The notes under the pieces: generated by a model
Told to the model about the DNA's origin: nothing
Seen by the model: only the letters and a program-made list of their open reading frames with translations
Database searches by the model: none
Program-made: the position numbers and the translations under genes
Shown: positions 46,770 to 59,800 of the stretch, piece by piece
Layout of the letters: each line of letters begins with the position of its first letter
Position numbering within the stretch: position 1 is the first letter of the stretch
Assembly (NCBI GenBank): GCA_020536535.1
Contig: JAHLWZ010000807.1
Location: 1 to 64,000, forward strand
Direction: 5' to 3'
Source of the DNA: Pelomyxa schiedti
Taxonomy: Eukaryota > Evosea > Pelobiontida > Pelomyxidae
DNA: 64,000 bases

Positions 46770-49708
46770 ATGACGAAACGTCGCGAGTGGGAGTTCGAAG
46801 TTCTGCTGGGGGCGCTGATGACAATTTGGCTCTCGTGCGTTTTGTGTCGCGGCGCCTCCCTGTGCGTGAGCCCGACGGCCGTTGATGGCGGGGACGGCAG
46901 CGGCGCGGACTGGTCGAACCCAATTGTGGGATTCCCGATGAAGCCGGCGAGGGCTAGGGGCAACGTGTACCTTTTCGCAGCTGGCGAGTACAGATTCAAG
47001 GCTGGAATTCAGCTGGATGACGTGGAAAACGAATCTCAATTTGTGGAATTTGTAAAGGCAACTGCTCTGAACCACGGCCCTGGTTTGTAAATAAATGGCT
47101 ATCTGACTTTGTTTTTTTTAGCTTGACTGACCTAGGGGACAGATACCGGGTGGGAGGATTCTCTGTCAGATGGACAAGTTGTCTTTTTGGGAAATTCAAG
47201 TGCCTCTGGATTTGTATTTCTGCTTCGACGCAGTTTTTATTCATTTGATGGAGTAACCCCATTTGGCATTAAGCTGGGGTTTGACTGCTCCACGGTGCAC
47301 AATGACGAAGAAATTTCTGATTTCCTTATGCAGTCTTTTGACTATAGCACAGATTTCAACTCGGTTCACTTCAGAAATATAGAGTTTTCCATGTGTGGCC
47401 CCCACGCATATTTTGCAAGTGAGGATGCTGTGTACATGTACGCACAGCAAGGGATACATGACTTTGTTATGATAAACTGCTGGATTCACGACTCTCCACG
47501 GTTTACTGCCCCCTTGATTTGGTTGATCTTTAATTGATCTATTTTTAGAAGTGCATTGCTTTTACTGGAGGCCACTGACATAGTTATTGACCACTTACTT
47601 GTCGAGAGAAACGGGGGCAATGAAGAAAGTAGTGGGCTGCGCTTCGGAGCTGTCTCTAATGTATCTATCACAAATTCTGTGTTGCAAGACGTCCAGTCTG
47701 TGAACATTGTATTTCAGCAGTCAAGTTCTGATATTGTGGTAGAAAACAATCTCTTCATCAAGACTTCTGAATATCTCCCTTGGGCTTCAGTGGACACCAC
47801 TGTCATTGGAGCTCAAGATGCAGTGGATAATATAGAGATTGTGGGAAACATGTTCCTCAATGTCCATGGTCTTGACTGTGGAATAGAGTTGAGTGATGCT
47901 AGTGACGTTGTTGTAAATAATAACGTGTGGGCTTACTGTGTAGCAAACATCATCAATTTTGCTCTCCCAAGTGTGTCTGCCACCTTGCATATTTCATTCC
48001 TGATGGATTCACAGGCGGCACAAGGGATTACAACTCTTTTTGCAACAATTATCGGGATTTGAGCCCTGGAGCACAGCTTCTTGATGATAAGTCGGCCGAA
48101 GGAGAGAACCATGGATCTAGCTGTGGTAATAACTGGACCAAGCAGCTGTTTGTGCGCTACTCTCCCGGAATGCGGTTCCAGGATTCTGACTTACACCCCG
48201 TGGAAGTGGGTGATTCGGCTTTATGGCTCAATACACACACGAAGGACTTCTTTGGTACCCCACGTCAAAATCCTGGTCCACGAGGAGCCTTTGTTATGGC
48301 TGACCCATGCGCCTCCAGTGAAGTCTGTGGGGCTAGCACTCCTGAATGCTGGATGCCCCCAGTCTGTGATTCTTCCACTGGCTCTTGTATCTCCGATCCA
48401 ATTCCTTCGGCAGATGGAATGTTGTGTGGCGATAGTCCATCAGAGTTCACAGCTTGTATAGAAGGAGAGTGCCAATCCGGTGTTTGCCTGGGTGCCCCAT
48501 CAGATAGATACGCACAGTTTTTTGACTGTGGTGTGGTTGGAAATGGGGATCTTTGCCACTTTGAGTGCATTTCTGATGGTTCTGCTGGTACTGTTGAATG
48601 TAGTGACTCTGAGGTATTTGCCACTGACTTTTTTTTTTGATGTATTCTCACGTTGTTCAGTGGCTTCCGGCAAGTATAAGTTGCACAAGCCCTTGTGAAG
48701 CGACTCCTTCTATTCCACATGCATCTCTACGTAGTTGCTCAAGAATACGTGAATTTACTACTTGTGTATACAATTGTGATAGTTCTTCTACACAACTCGT
48801 GTTCAAGTGTGAAGATGGTGTCTGGCTTGACGAGACCTACGGGGCCACATGCTCCGAGTGGTGCTGTGATGACAACCCTTCATTTGCTGGGTATACAGTC
48901 ACAAATGAATGCTCCGGCAGCGCCGAGGATGATTACTGCACTTCAATCAGCTGCACATATTCTGGTACTATTACAAGTTACCCTCGCTGCCTATCATCTG
49001 GAGAATGGTCAGAACCTTCTGGATGCTTGGAATCCGAACCCAATTGCGGCATCTCTCACTGTACTGTATGTAAACTATAAACACATTAATGCCTCCACAT
49101 TTTCCATGCTCCCGTGCTCAATTTTACCAAGGTTTGTAGCACTTCAACAACCTGCAAGGAGTGTGATCAAGGCTGGACCGGGAGCCAATGCACTGAGGCA
49201 TGCACAATTACAAACTGTGAGGAATGTTCCAGCCACTGGACATGTTCTGAATGCTCATATGGAACACTTCCAAATTCGGAATCCACGGTCTGTGCTTCCT
49301 CCTGTAATACTATTGATCACTGCCTCGTATGCAATGACGGCGCTTGTGCTCAGGTAATTTTTTGACTTTTGCCTGAATTCCCTTGGAATTTCCACCCTAC
49401 CTTTTTCGTTTCTACTAACGCGCACCCGACGGCAGTGCGAGGATGGGTATACACCGCCAGATTGCACAGTGCCATCTTGCTCAATTGTGGGATGTGAACG
49501 GTGCAGCCAGAGTGGGCTGTGTGTGCTGTGTTCGGACCCATCCCATAATCCATCTGATGGGGGCACAGTGTGCACCACAGCCAGTGGTTCGACACCTGGA
49601 AGTGGGAGCACCAGTGATGCTCCGCCACTGAGCTCCCATTATATATTGCTGACTGCAATACTTCTGCTACTAGTGGTTCCCACCAACAATCTTGTTATCA
49701 TGTCTTGA
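46770..49708 (+). CDS. Secreted or surface-anchored parallel beta-helix / Cys-rich protein
   Basis: Starts ATG 46770 with a signal peptide (EVLLGALMTIWLSCVLCRGA), over about eight exons. The N-terminal half is a right-handed parallel beta-helix of the pectate-lyase/adhesin kind: repeated short strands with V-N/D-N turns such as VNIVFQQSSSDIVVENNLF, VDNIEIVGNMFLNV and ASDVVVNNNVW (47560-47935). The C-terminal half (48280-49600) is Cys-rich, with disulphide-type modules, and has EGF- and furin-like C-x-x-C...C repeats near its end (CKECDQGWTGSQC, CEECSSHWTCSEC, CEDGYTPPDC). The chain ends in a Ser/Gly/Thr stretch and a hydrophobic segment (ILLTAILLLLVVP) followed by eight residues, which fits a GPI-anchor signal or a tail anchor. 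Probably a cell-surface adhesion or recognition protein. No catalytic residues were identified. Confidence 0.75.
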
Positions 49709-50451
49709 TCCTCCACTAAATTCAAAAAAAAAGTATTGGTCTTGTCACCCATATGATCATTGAAACAAATGGCTACTTGAGAAGTACACCAACCAAGGCG
49801 GAGAACAAAAAAAGAGGGGATGATTGTGAGGTATGCAACTCCAACAAACCCCTGAACTGCCTTTCTATCAAGCTGATGTACTTTGGGAAATGGCTTGGAG
49901 TTCTTTTACCCCGTCCTGAGCCAACTTTAGTGCAAAGCTATGCACCGAAATTGAACCCGAGAGGGGCCGAAGAACGACCAGGCCACATTTTTTCGCAGGG
50001 AGCACAACAGTCGATGTCAAAGCCGTCCATTAGATGGGGCTCGTGGAGGAAAATTAGCCCCCAAAATTATCGATGAATCGTCAATGTCGGGGGCAAAATT
50101 TCGAAGGAAAATCAATTTTTTAGCAGAAAACTGTGTGTCTTTGTTGGGGTTTCAACAGACTTCTTCTCTTCAAGAATAATTCTTGTTAATCGAAGTAGCA
50201 CACCTCATTTGCATCCTCCTCCGAAAAACATACTCCTGCTCTCGGGTAAAAAAAGCATAGTTTTTCCCGCAAGTTGCATTATGGGATACAGGGGGTTGGT
50301 CTGTTGTAATTCTCTCTGTACAGTGTATCGTTTGACTTTCCAAATGAGCTTGCTGTTAGTTTTATGGGACCCTTTGGAGCCTGGAACACCACCCCCTTGT
50401 GGAAGTTCCACTTTCCTCATCAACCACCAATCTTCCAGAACCGTACACTGC
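49709..50451. other. Intergenic / possible 5' leader of kinase-Sel1 gene
   Basis: One ATG-initiated frame of 107 codons (49753-50076) exists but shows no domain. From about 50345 the frame is open into the kinase gene, so alternative upstream starts (ATG near 50345) are possible. Confidence 0.3.
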
Positions 50452-53400
50452 ATGGGGAACCGAAACACTACAACAGGTCACCTGACAAGTGAACACACAG
50501 CGAGGGTGGTTGGATATGAAGAGTTCCAAAAGGCACTGCAAAGCCGGAACGAGTTCTTCACCAGGCTTGGGCAGTCTGCCACCGTAGAAGACGTCCAAAA
50601 GTCACCCGTTAGCGTTGTTGTGGCCAAAAACTTCCGACTTGTGAGGCCAATTTCACACGGTTGCAACGGTACAACCCCCAAAAAGCACACAGAAAAAGGT
50701 TTGTGACTGACTAACAGGGATTGTGTATGAGGTGAAGTGCATTGGAGAGGGACACCCCAAGTTGTTCATGGACCAGTCCTATGTTCTCAAGGCTCCTTTC
50801 AATATCAGTTTCACCACGACAAGTGTTCAGACCGCTTTTGAGGTATCTATTATGTAAAAAAAATACATAATATAATAACTCTTATTCTTTTAAAAGAATA
50901 CAATACAACGACTACTTTCCTTTTTTTTCCCTCCCCCACTTTTGTTTCTTATGCATTCAAGAATGAGTATCTTGTATCTTCAACATTGGAGCCACACCCA
51001 AATATCAATCGATATTTCTGTCACTTCACAGACCGCATCCCACAAGAGTATTACAATCACCTCCCGCCCGTTGCCAAGGAGCTGGCATTTGACAAAGTGC
51101 AGAAGAGGATGCACGCGTGCATGTGGGTGGTCTTTGAGCATCATTCAGAGACCTTGGAGAAATTTTTAAGCAGCATCAACACCCCTATAACACCATGGCC
51201 CATTGTTCACAAGTATTCAAGGGATATTTGCGCGGCTCTGGTGCATCTTTTTTTGAATCACACTATCCACTTTGACCTCAAACTGGACAACATCGTTATA
51301 TCTTCCGTGCGTTGCCTTCCCAGACACTAACAACAATATTTACAATCCCGCACAACTTAACTTAGTCAAGATACTTACAAACAACAGAACAAAGAACAGG
51401 CAATCCTGATTGACCTTGGGTGTGCAAAAAAATTCTCAAGGACAAGAAAGGCATTTGAGATTGATACAGTGTCTCTCATTTCAATAACAGGAAATACAAG
51501 TCACAGAGCACCTGAAATCCTCAACGGCACCGCACGATACAGGCAGGACCCAGACGCCATACCAACGTGGTGCTGTGACAAGGTATTAAGTCCAGATATT
51601 TCATTTTTTTCGACTTTCACCCCCTGAAAACAGCAAGCATCATTTGAACTTGGGTGCATTCTGTTTGAACTCTCCATGTGTGGAAAACACCCTCTCCCAG
51701 GGTACCCTGGGGGTTATGGTCCAGGTGGAAAGGTCACATTTTCATTTGAGAGGGAGGAACTGTTCCCTATGAAACCGACAGATTTCCCAAAGGAGTTCTG
51801 CAACGTCGTCCGTTCGTTACTGCAGTGTGACCCTGAAAAAAGGATGCCTCTGCTGGAGGCATCGGAGGTGCTGTCCAATCTTGAATCACCATGCCCTTCT
51901 GATCTGCTCTCATTTTACACTGGTTTTGTGCCTCTATCGAATGATGCAGGTTGACTTTACAGGTTGAACTGAGTAAATTTACACTGACCCACAAAAACAC
52001 ACAAACAACAGTAATGTTGACAACCAAGGCAACATGTCAGATTCTTTGTGGTGCCACAGAAGACTCGCTTGACACCCTCCATAAAGCCCTGGAAATTGAA
52101 CCGTTGTTTTCGCCTGCTTTGCTGCTTTTGCATTATCTTCATTCTTACCAGCAGAAGTTGGACCATAGCTACGAACAAGCAATTCTCACAGCACTCACAG
52201 GCAGGATGGCCTCATTTACAACCACAGACGTGGAATTTACAAGGGCCATCATCAGCAGGCGGCACAGCGCCACACTCCCTGAATTGGTTTTGGCAGCACT
52301 ATGGACAAAACACATTTCCCACAAGGTTGACGAGTACCGCACCCTCGCAAAGTTGCTTTTGAAGAAGATACCAGAATCAGAGGGTCAGTCTCAACAGCAA
52401 TCAATGGAGTTGAATTACGTTTTCTTGAAGAAGGTTATTGCCACACGAAACGAGACGATGTTGGGTGCACTTCTGCAGTTGGAAGTGGGAAACATTGACT
52501 TTGCCCTCGCGCTTGTGGCCAGTGCATCCTTACAATTCCAATGTGAAATGATGAACTGTCCCAGTGGTGTGTGAATGTCTCTTCCTTTCTTCTCATTCAA
52601 CTATATGAAAGGGGTAGCACAACACTGTGAGTACCTTCCCGCTTTGTTGTTCCTTTATTGTCTCCGTTGTGTTATCAATGACCACTTGTCACTTCAACAA
52701 CACATACCAACTAGCCTGTCAGAGGCTTTTTCTCAGGCGGTCTCCTCCACACTAGAGTCAATGAGAGCTCTGTGCCGGCGGGTTTTGAATGACACAACTA
52801 ACGTTGGTGGGGCAGAGTTCTCTGACCTTGCCACAACAGTAGCATTGAGAGCCAATGTTGATAACCAAACATCAGCCATGATGAGTTCGGAGCAGTCATG
52901 GTCCTGCATGTACTTTGTTGCTTTGTGGAGGACTTTCTGTTCTTCCCATATTCAATGTAAAGGTGCGGCACACATCTGGGAGGAACTGAGTTCAATGACT
53001 CCAGCCTCATCTCAGCCCCACAACATGATGACTGGCAGCGTGGGTGCTTCCTCCCTCACCCGCCTTGGTCTCTGCTATGAACTTGGTGTTGGTGGTGTTC
53101 ACAAGGACTTCAACAAGGCCGTGGAACTGTACCGGAGGGCCGCTGATTCCGGCGACGCCACTGCACTCTGCGTACTTGTTGGTGTGTGTCATCACTGGAA
53201 CGACGAATTCGGGCTGTACGTGAGGGCTGCTGGTGGCATCTACACGCAAGCAGCGTGTCATTGCCATGGCACCCCCCAAGCAGTGACCCTCCTCCAGCAG
53301 GCCTCTGATGCCGGTATTGCGCAGGCGATGAACAACCTTGCTGCATGTTATGAACGCGGATTAGGCGTTGGCAGGGACATCCCCAAGGCTGTGACACTGT

Positions 53401-53585
53401 ACCAGGGGGCTGCTAGCGCAGGTCACGCCGTGGCCATGTACAACCTGGGCGCGTTCTACTTCTATGGCACTGGTGTTGTCAAGGATATGGACAAGGCAGT
53501 GTCACTGTGGCGCAGGGCTGCTCAGCTAGGCAATGAAGAGGCCATTGCTAAACTGAGGGATAACGGGAAAACAGAAAGTGAGTAA
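50452..53585 (+). CDS. Protein kinase with C-terminal Sel1-like repeats
   Basis: I chose the ATG at 50452 (MGNRNTTTG, an N-myristoylation-like start). Introns were found at about 50672-50717, 50844-50961, 51310-51392 and 51583-51633, with two more further on. The kinase has the glycine loop ISHGCNGIVYE and a catalytic loop HFDLKLDNIV (Arg of HRD replaced by Phe, about 51265-51300). The metal-binding motif is LIDLGCAKK (DLG for DFG) and the activation-segment end is HRAPEILNG. An alpha-helical linker follows (52000-52560), then Sel1/TPR-like repeats in the last 250 residues (LGLCYELGVGGV, LAACYERGLGVGRD, LGAFYFYGTGVVKD; 53060-53540). Sel1 repeats bind proteins and act as scaffolds. K/D/D residues seem present, so activity is plausible. 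Ends TAA 53583-53585. Confidence 0.8.
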
Positions 53586-53838
53586 CGTGGGTGTTCCACA
53601 CATTCTGATTATTGCTAGTTGCTTGCGTGACTACAATGAATTCTGTAATAAACTTTGTGTGTTTGTACTCGCTTTCTCCCTTACTACACAAGTAAAACAA
53701 CAACCATCAACACCCCAGTGTGGTGGTAACTACCCAAACCCAATCCACCTCGGCACACCATGGCTCATAAATAAGGAGAAACTCGGGTGCAATGGTTCGT
53801 GTATTTTTTCTTTCAAAGAAAAAAAACAAAGGCTGGTT

Positions 53839-56800
53839 TTAGTGGTCAGAGGTGGGGGAGGGCTTGTCCTTGGTGGCGAGGAGGTTGTAGAGGTTTACTA
53901 CGTGCTTCATTTTGATTGATTGTGGGAATAACTTGACCCACGGCTCGTTCTCCAGCTCTGGCATTAGAGTCAGTGCATCATTCAGTGGTACTTCCTGGTA
54001 CAACAGTTAGAATGACAAATTCGGGGCAAATTTGATGTATTGCGGGATGTTGCTGGGAGAACGGTTTGTTTGTTTGCGTACCATTCCCATGTTGGTGGAA
54101 GAGCTTAGAATATTGACAATAAACTCTTTCACTGCGGACAAGAAAAGTTCGAGATTGGCGGCTCGAAGGAAGCCATTTAGTTCTGCTACAAGTGATGGCT
54201 GTGCGGGAGTGGTTTTCAGGTTAAAAATTTGTCAACTTGATGGTGGAGTACCTCGAGTGGGGACTTGTACTTGGATGGGACCTGTTCAAATGGATCCACA
54301 ATAAGTTTTTGTTCAAGTGCATTCCACAGGGAAACTAGATGGCACAACTGAACGCTCTTTCCTGTTGTCCATATTAGTTGCGTCCCAGGTATGAAAGGAG
54401 AACCAATAGTTGTAGATTCCGCAAACTCTGGCTGTTGCCCGAGAAGAAGCGTTTCTTCCAAATAAACACGCAGCAGAACATCGCCAGGTATTTGTTTTAC
54501 ATGTGCCCCACCTATTCCTCTTTACTTACAAACAATAAAATGGTCCATGCACACCAGTTGCTGAAAGGAACCCTACACAAATTTCAATTACTTGAAGGCA
54601 GTGGCGCATAGATGCTGGGCTCCCTAGCTCTTGAAGTATCTTCCTCTTATGTTCTTTTTCCGTTGTTATAACGGGGAAAAAAACCGTAGTGGAGTTCGAC
54701 CTGGGGGCAGTTCCACTTGGGCAATACGGTGCTTCAAACCCGCCAGTGCTCCTGTTGTTCTGCTTTCATTCGCGAAGTTAAACTTTCGTATCTCAAGGTC
54801 AATGAATGGTTTTCCCAGCAGAACGTTATCAATCAAACTTTGTTCGATCCTTTTCATTGTTGTTAGAAATATGTTTTTGAAGGTTAACTAACCTCTCCAA
54901 GTTATAATTCACTTCAGACCCACTACCAAATTGCAAAGATTGTTCTGCCTGCATTAGAAGCACAGGAACAATTTGCCTCTCCATATCGTAGGAAATCACA
55001 TGTGAATCATTGAGCATGAAACTCGAGACCTGAGAAACTGAGAAAAGTTTGTTTTTTCTTAGAGTACCTCATAACGCTCGCCGGAGGAGGATTGGTCTCT
55101 TGTGGTAAGTTGCCTCAGTTGTTCCACGAACCGATTATGCAAATTCACCATATATGCGGTAAATGAGAGGGGGCCTAAAGGAGATGTAAGTGGTGGGGCG
55201 CGACGGAAGCCGTACATATCCCCTCATCACGCTCGTCAGGGAGGAAAAAGCACAAGGGAGTCTAAAAGTGTGGGTTAGATACAATAAAACAAAAGGAGAC
55301 TACATTTTCATCGACTCGGACGTCACGAAAGATCTTGGGGATTTCCATGCACACATAACGGTCAACGTAGCACCAAGAATCATTCCAAGCAGTAGAAAAT
55401 CCATCAAAGACTTAAAGAAGTGATGAGTTAAGGTTGATCATTGAGTGGAGTACCTTCTTTCCATTTATGTTTTTGGTCGGGAGGAAGTTCAGAAATGATA
55501 CTCCCGATTGAGTTGTCACGAGCCCATTGCCTTTTTTTTATTGTTTGCATTGTATTATTGAACACTTGTGAACCTGTCAATACGCCTGTCAAAACGGACA
55601 CAGAGCATTCTTTGCAACTCCAAAACTAAGGGAAGGTACCTGTAATGTTTTTTTTTTAGTGACTATCAAAATAGATATGAAAACCTCAAGCAACGAAGCT
55701 TTTTCTCCTCTGCAAGGAACAAATGGAGAATAGGGAATGTAGTTTTGTTGGTTGCATTAAGGGCAAATTGTGACTGTAAATGGTTGATGGAGACAGTTGT
55801 CCTATCTGGTTTGATTGATAAGCGAATTGAGTGAAGGAGCGAAGTGTGTACATCGCCATAAAGAAGCAAGGGTTTTCGTTTTTGGTTCAAGAGCTTCAAA
55901 CGCTGCAGAAGTTTCACCCATTTCTGCAATAAGACTATCATCACTCTTGTTGGCGCTTTTCACATTGTTAAAGTGGAAAAAAGTAGAACATGCAAAGGTA
56001 CTTGTAGTATTGTAGTAGAGCTTTCTGTGGATCTGATACAAAGCGGTTAATATAATTGTCCCTGAAGTGCAATTCCCACTGGGTCCGTTGCTCCTTGGTA
56101 GCCAAAGGGCTGTACGGCATTTCACTCCCGGTATCTGTATCGGAGCCATAGGCCTTGTGCAGTTTGTTAGGTGAAAGACACAGCCAACCCTTCTCTTCCC
56201 TTCACTTTTATTACCTCAATTATCAGGTGCAACAGCATGGCTGTATCCTCATCTGAGAGCTTAAGAATCTTACACAATGCTTCCCAGTCTCCCAAAATAT
56301 GCTCTGCGACAAACGTTATAATATCGAGATCCGACTGCTTTGGTTGAATAAGAGCTGAAACCTATAAAGGGACATGAGACAATGAAGAATAGTCTTACAA
56401 ACGAACTTGAGACTTCAAAGAAGCGTCAAGTAGCGAAGAAACAAATAGCACAGAGTGAAGAAGTAAATGTATTATGCGATAAACAACAGGAGCAAGCTCG
56501 CGCTGGCTATGTGCTTCTGTAGACCCTCCTTCTTCTGCCGCTCGTCCTCCAATATACCTGGTGGTCACAGTGAAAGTGAGAAGGATATGAGACACACAAA
56601 CCCTGGTAAGGTTTTATCAATTTTCTCAGCTTTTGTATTTGTGGGATCAAGAACGTGATCAAGACCACCAATTTTAGCTCCACACGTTGGACATTTGTAC
56701 TCCTGGCATGGCCGTCCACATTCACTAACATAATATGCGTGTCCTTGTGGGCATTCATACCAGCCACCGCCGAGTACGGCTGGAGTACTGAATTTATTTT

Positions 56801-59800
56801 AAGGTTTGGGGGTGTTAAAACTAACCCATCAGTGCTTGCCGCATATCAGAGGGCATTGTTGGTAGGAATACAGTTTTTAAAGAAGCTGGTTCATACAGTG
56901 CCTTTTGGAGTAAGCTTCCACGTTTCCTCAACCCAATAACTACAGCAACAATGTGGTAAATGACGCTCAACATTTGTACAGAAGATGGAGTGGACTGTGG
57001 TGACACTTGGAATTGTGGTGGTGCCGCTGAAAGTTGGGGAATGATATTTGTGGAAAGCATAGTTAAAAGGCAAAGGGATGGTGGTTCCAGTGATGACGCT
57101 TGATTTGAGATCCATGCAGTGATTGCACTGGCTTCATCCGGAGGTCTCGGCATTGTATGCAGGAGAGTCACCTGATGGAAGTTAAGTACTACATCAGGTC
57201 ATCGGATTCACCTCTTGGAAGGTCGCTAGAACAAGAAGTTTATTCTTTTGAGGTCCAGAGGACCTGCCATATAAAGCAGAAAGGTTCCTAAGGCTTCCAT
57301 CAACAGCTTTACGCATGGAATCCGCCATTTGCAGATATCCAACTTCCATTCCAAAAGGGTCAGCCTGGTAGTGGAATATTAAGTGTGAAGATTACACTGA
57401 ACGGTACTTGAAACAAGTGCCTCTTACGAAGGAAACGTTTAACCCGTACATCTTGGCACCATGCTGTAACCCAGTTGTTCTGTCTGTTAATAGAAGGACT
57501 AAAAATAGATGGAAATTAGATCGTAATATATATATATAGGTAAACCTTTGCAACAGCGATTGCGCAAATCCGATCCCCTTGCGTTTTACAACCAACTTGA
57601 GGAAATAGACATGTACATTTGGGGTATCATAAGGAAGAAGCATTAGTCTGTCTGCTTCAGCACACAGTGGCTGGAGAGCTGGTACGCCTTGCTCGTGAGT
57701 TGCAATAAGATGTGTAGCCAGAACACCAAGGAAAAATCTCAATTTTCCGATTGCCTCCAGTTTTTCCACAGTCCGACAACCCACAGAGGTATCCACCAAC
57801 TGAGTTGGAGAAATTGTAGATGCAACGTCCTTTGCAAATTTCAGAGTTTGGCCCCCAGAAAGCCCATTGGATTGTTCGAGCAAAAGGTCTTCAACGACCT
57901 TTTTTTCAAAAAGAATTTGTAAAAAGCACAAGCAAGTACATGAAAACCTGTGCAAATAAAATATAGGGAACAGAGTTCTTGGGCAGGGGTGTGAGATGTG
58001 CTTCAATTTTGTGCATTAGACCTGAGTAGATAGGACTGGTCTTTGGGGTGCTAAAATTTTGAGATGCCAAAGGTATAACGTGTTAAGTTCGTACCTTAAA
58101 AATATGCGAAGTAAGAACGCTTTTAGCCTGGTGGATGCTACTATATGTGGCTTGCCCTGTAATGCTTTCTCCACTACTGTCTGCAGTAACTTGTAGTAAT
58201 CATCTAACAGTACAATGAACTCACGATTTCAGAGATTTATGCTTACCAGCAGCAGGAAGTTTCGTTGTTCCTTGTGGTGGTTGTGCTGGTGGAGGTGCTG
58301 AGAATGAAAACAGAGAGGAAAAAGTAGAAGACGGGATCACGGATGGAGGTGGTGTCTGAATTGAGGGAGAGGAATCCACAGAAGGAATAAAAAGGCTATG
58401 TCTATCAGTGAGCAGCAAGAGAATCTCCTCCAAAAGATTTTCTGTTTTTTTCCCCCCTTTTTGTAAAGAACAAAAAAGAATGTAAAAAAACCTTCAATAG
58501 TTTCCAATCTTGCTGATTCTTGTAATAGATATTCTGAAACAAATAGTTCAAAGAGCATACTGCAACGAACAAGGGCGTTCAATGAGGTTTTGCAGAGAGG
58601 AATAAGGTAACTACAAACAGTTAGGTTGACGTAAAGCTATACAAACATACTGAATCAGTTTTGTGAAGGTGTCAAAATTGAAGTTTGTGCTGGACGAAAG
58701 TGTTCGATAGAACTCAACTGACGTTTCACCTGTCATTTTTAGCGGTACACTTACATCGCGTGCAAACGCTCTTGTTAGCAGTAGAGCTCGCCACTTGTTA
58801 GCTTGAATCACGTGTGCTAAGCAGTGGTGAGATTTTACAAATCTTACTTGAATTTATTGTTTGTGAAACCTTGGGTTCTGCCTAAGGCAAGCAGACTTTC
58901 TACACTAGGTCTGCTTGCCGCCAGAGCAGCTGTCCATTTATTTAACGCTGCCACCGAGACTAGAATGGACTGAGTTGGGGCTAGTGTGTTGATAACTATT
59001 TCTATCAGGCAACAATCCAGACTCTCGATTGTGAATTCCCTCTCTCCCAGTCTGTCAAAGGATGCAAAGAATTGGTTCACCACCGCTGAGCCAAATTGAT
59101 CCAACAAAAGAAAGATGTGTTTCAGGCGGGATTTATTTGCCCAAAATGCTGAGTGAATCTGTACAAGATCTGTGGGTTGTGCACCAATGTGCTTCAGTAG
59201 AATTGCCGAATTTATTCGTTGCTGCATGACTGGATCAAGTTTTGTAGGCCAACAAACGATATTGATGAAATCATGCATATATTCTGCAAGGAAAGTGGAG
59301 TCTAAGAATTCCTCAGAAAGGAGTCCAGGGAAGGTGCTCTTTAAAAGTCTTTGAACGGACTCCACTAAGCTAAGTAGCAAGTCACTAACAACTACGTTCT
59401 TTACATAAATTACCTTCCCGGGAGTTTTTCAGCATCAACTTTAAGCACCTCTATCGTGTGACAGAGGATAAAACTGATTTTAACAAGTGAGTTGTAGTGT
59501 TAAAAACCTACTTTTACCTGAAAGGAAACCTAGCAGAGAAGCGCCCAGACTTTCCATCACATACAACATCATAACGACTGCCCCCAAATATCAGTCCTTC
59601 AAGGCTACAGAACAGCCGATTTGTAAACATGGATAACCACATGGAACGTCTCTTATTGGCAAGTCTCTTATCCTCTGAAACGTTTTAGTTTATTTCCTCA
59701 AAGCACAGAGTTCACCAACCTTTATTTGCAGTTTTTGACTTTTCTGTTACATAACACCGGTGGTAGATTTTCAAATTACTATTTCTTTCCAGTAATGACA

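Noticed and set aside
49753-50076. 107-codon plus-strand frame between the beta-helix and kinase-Sel1 genes
   Set aside because: No domain, no conserved-looking composition, and it ends before the kinase exons; possibly a leader exon but unsupported.
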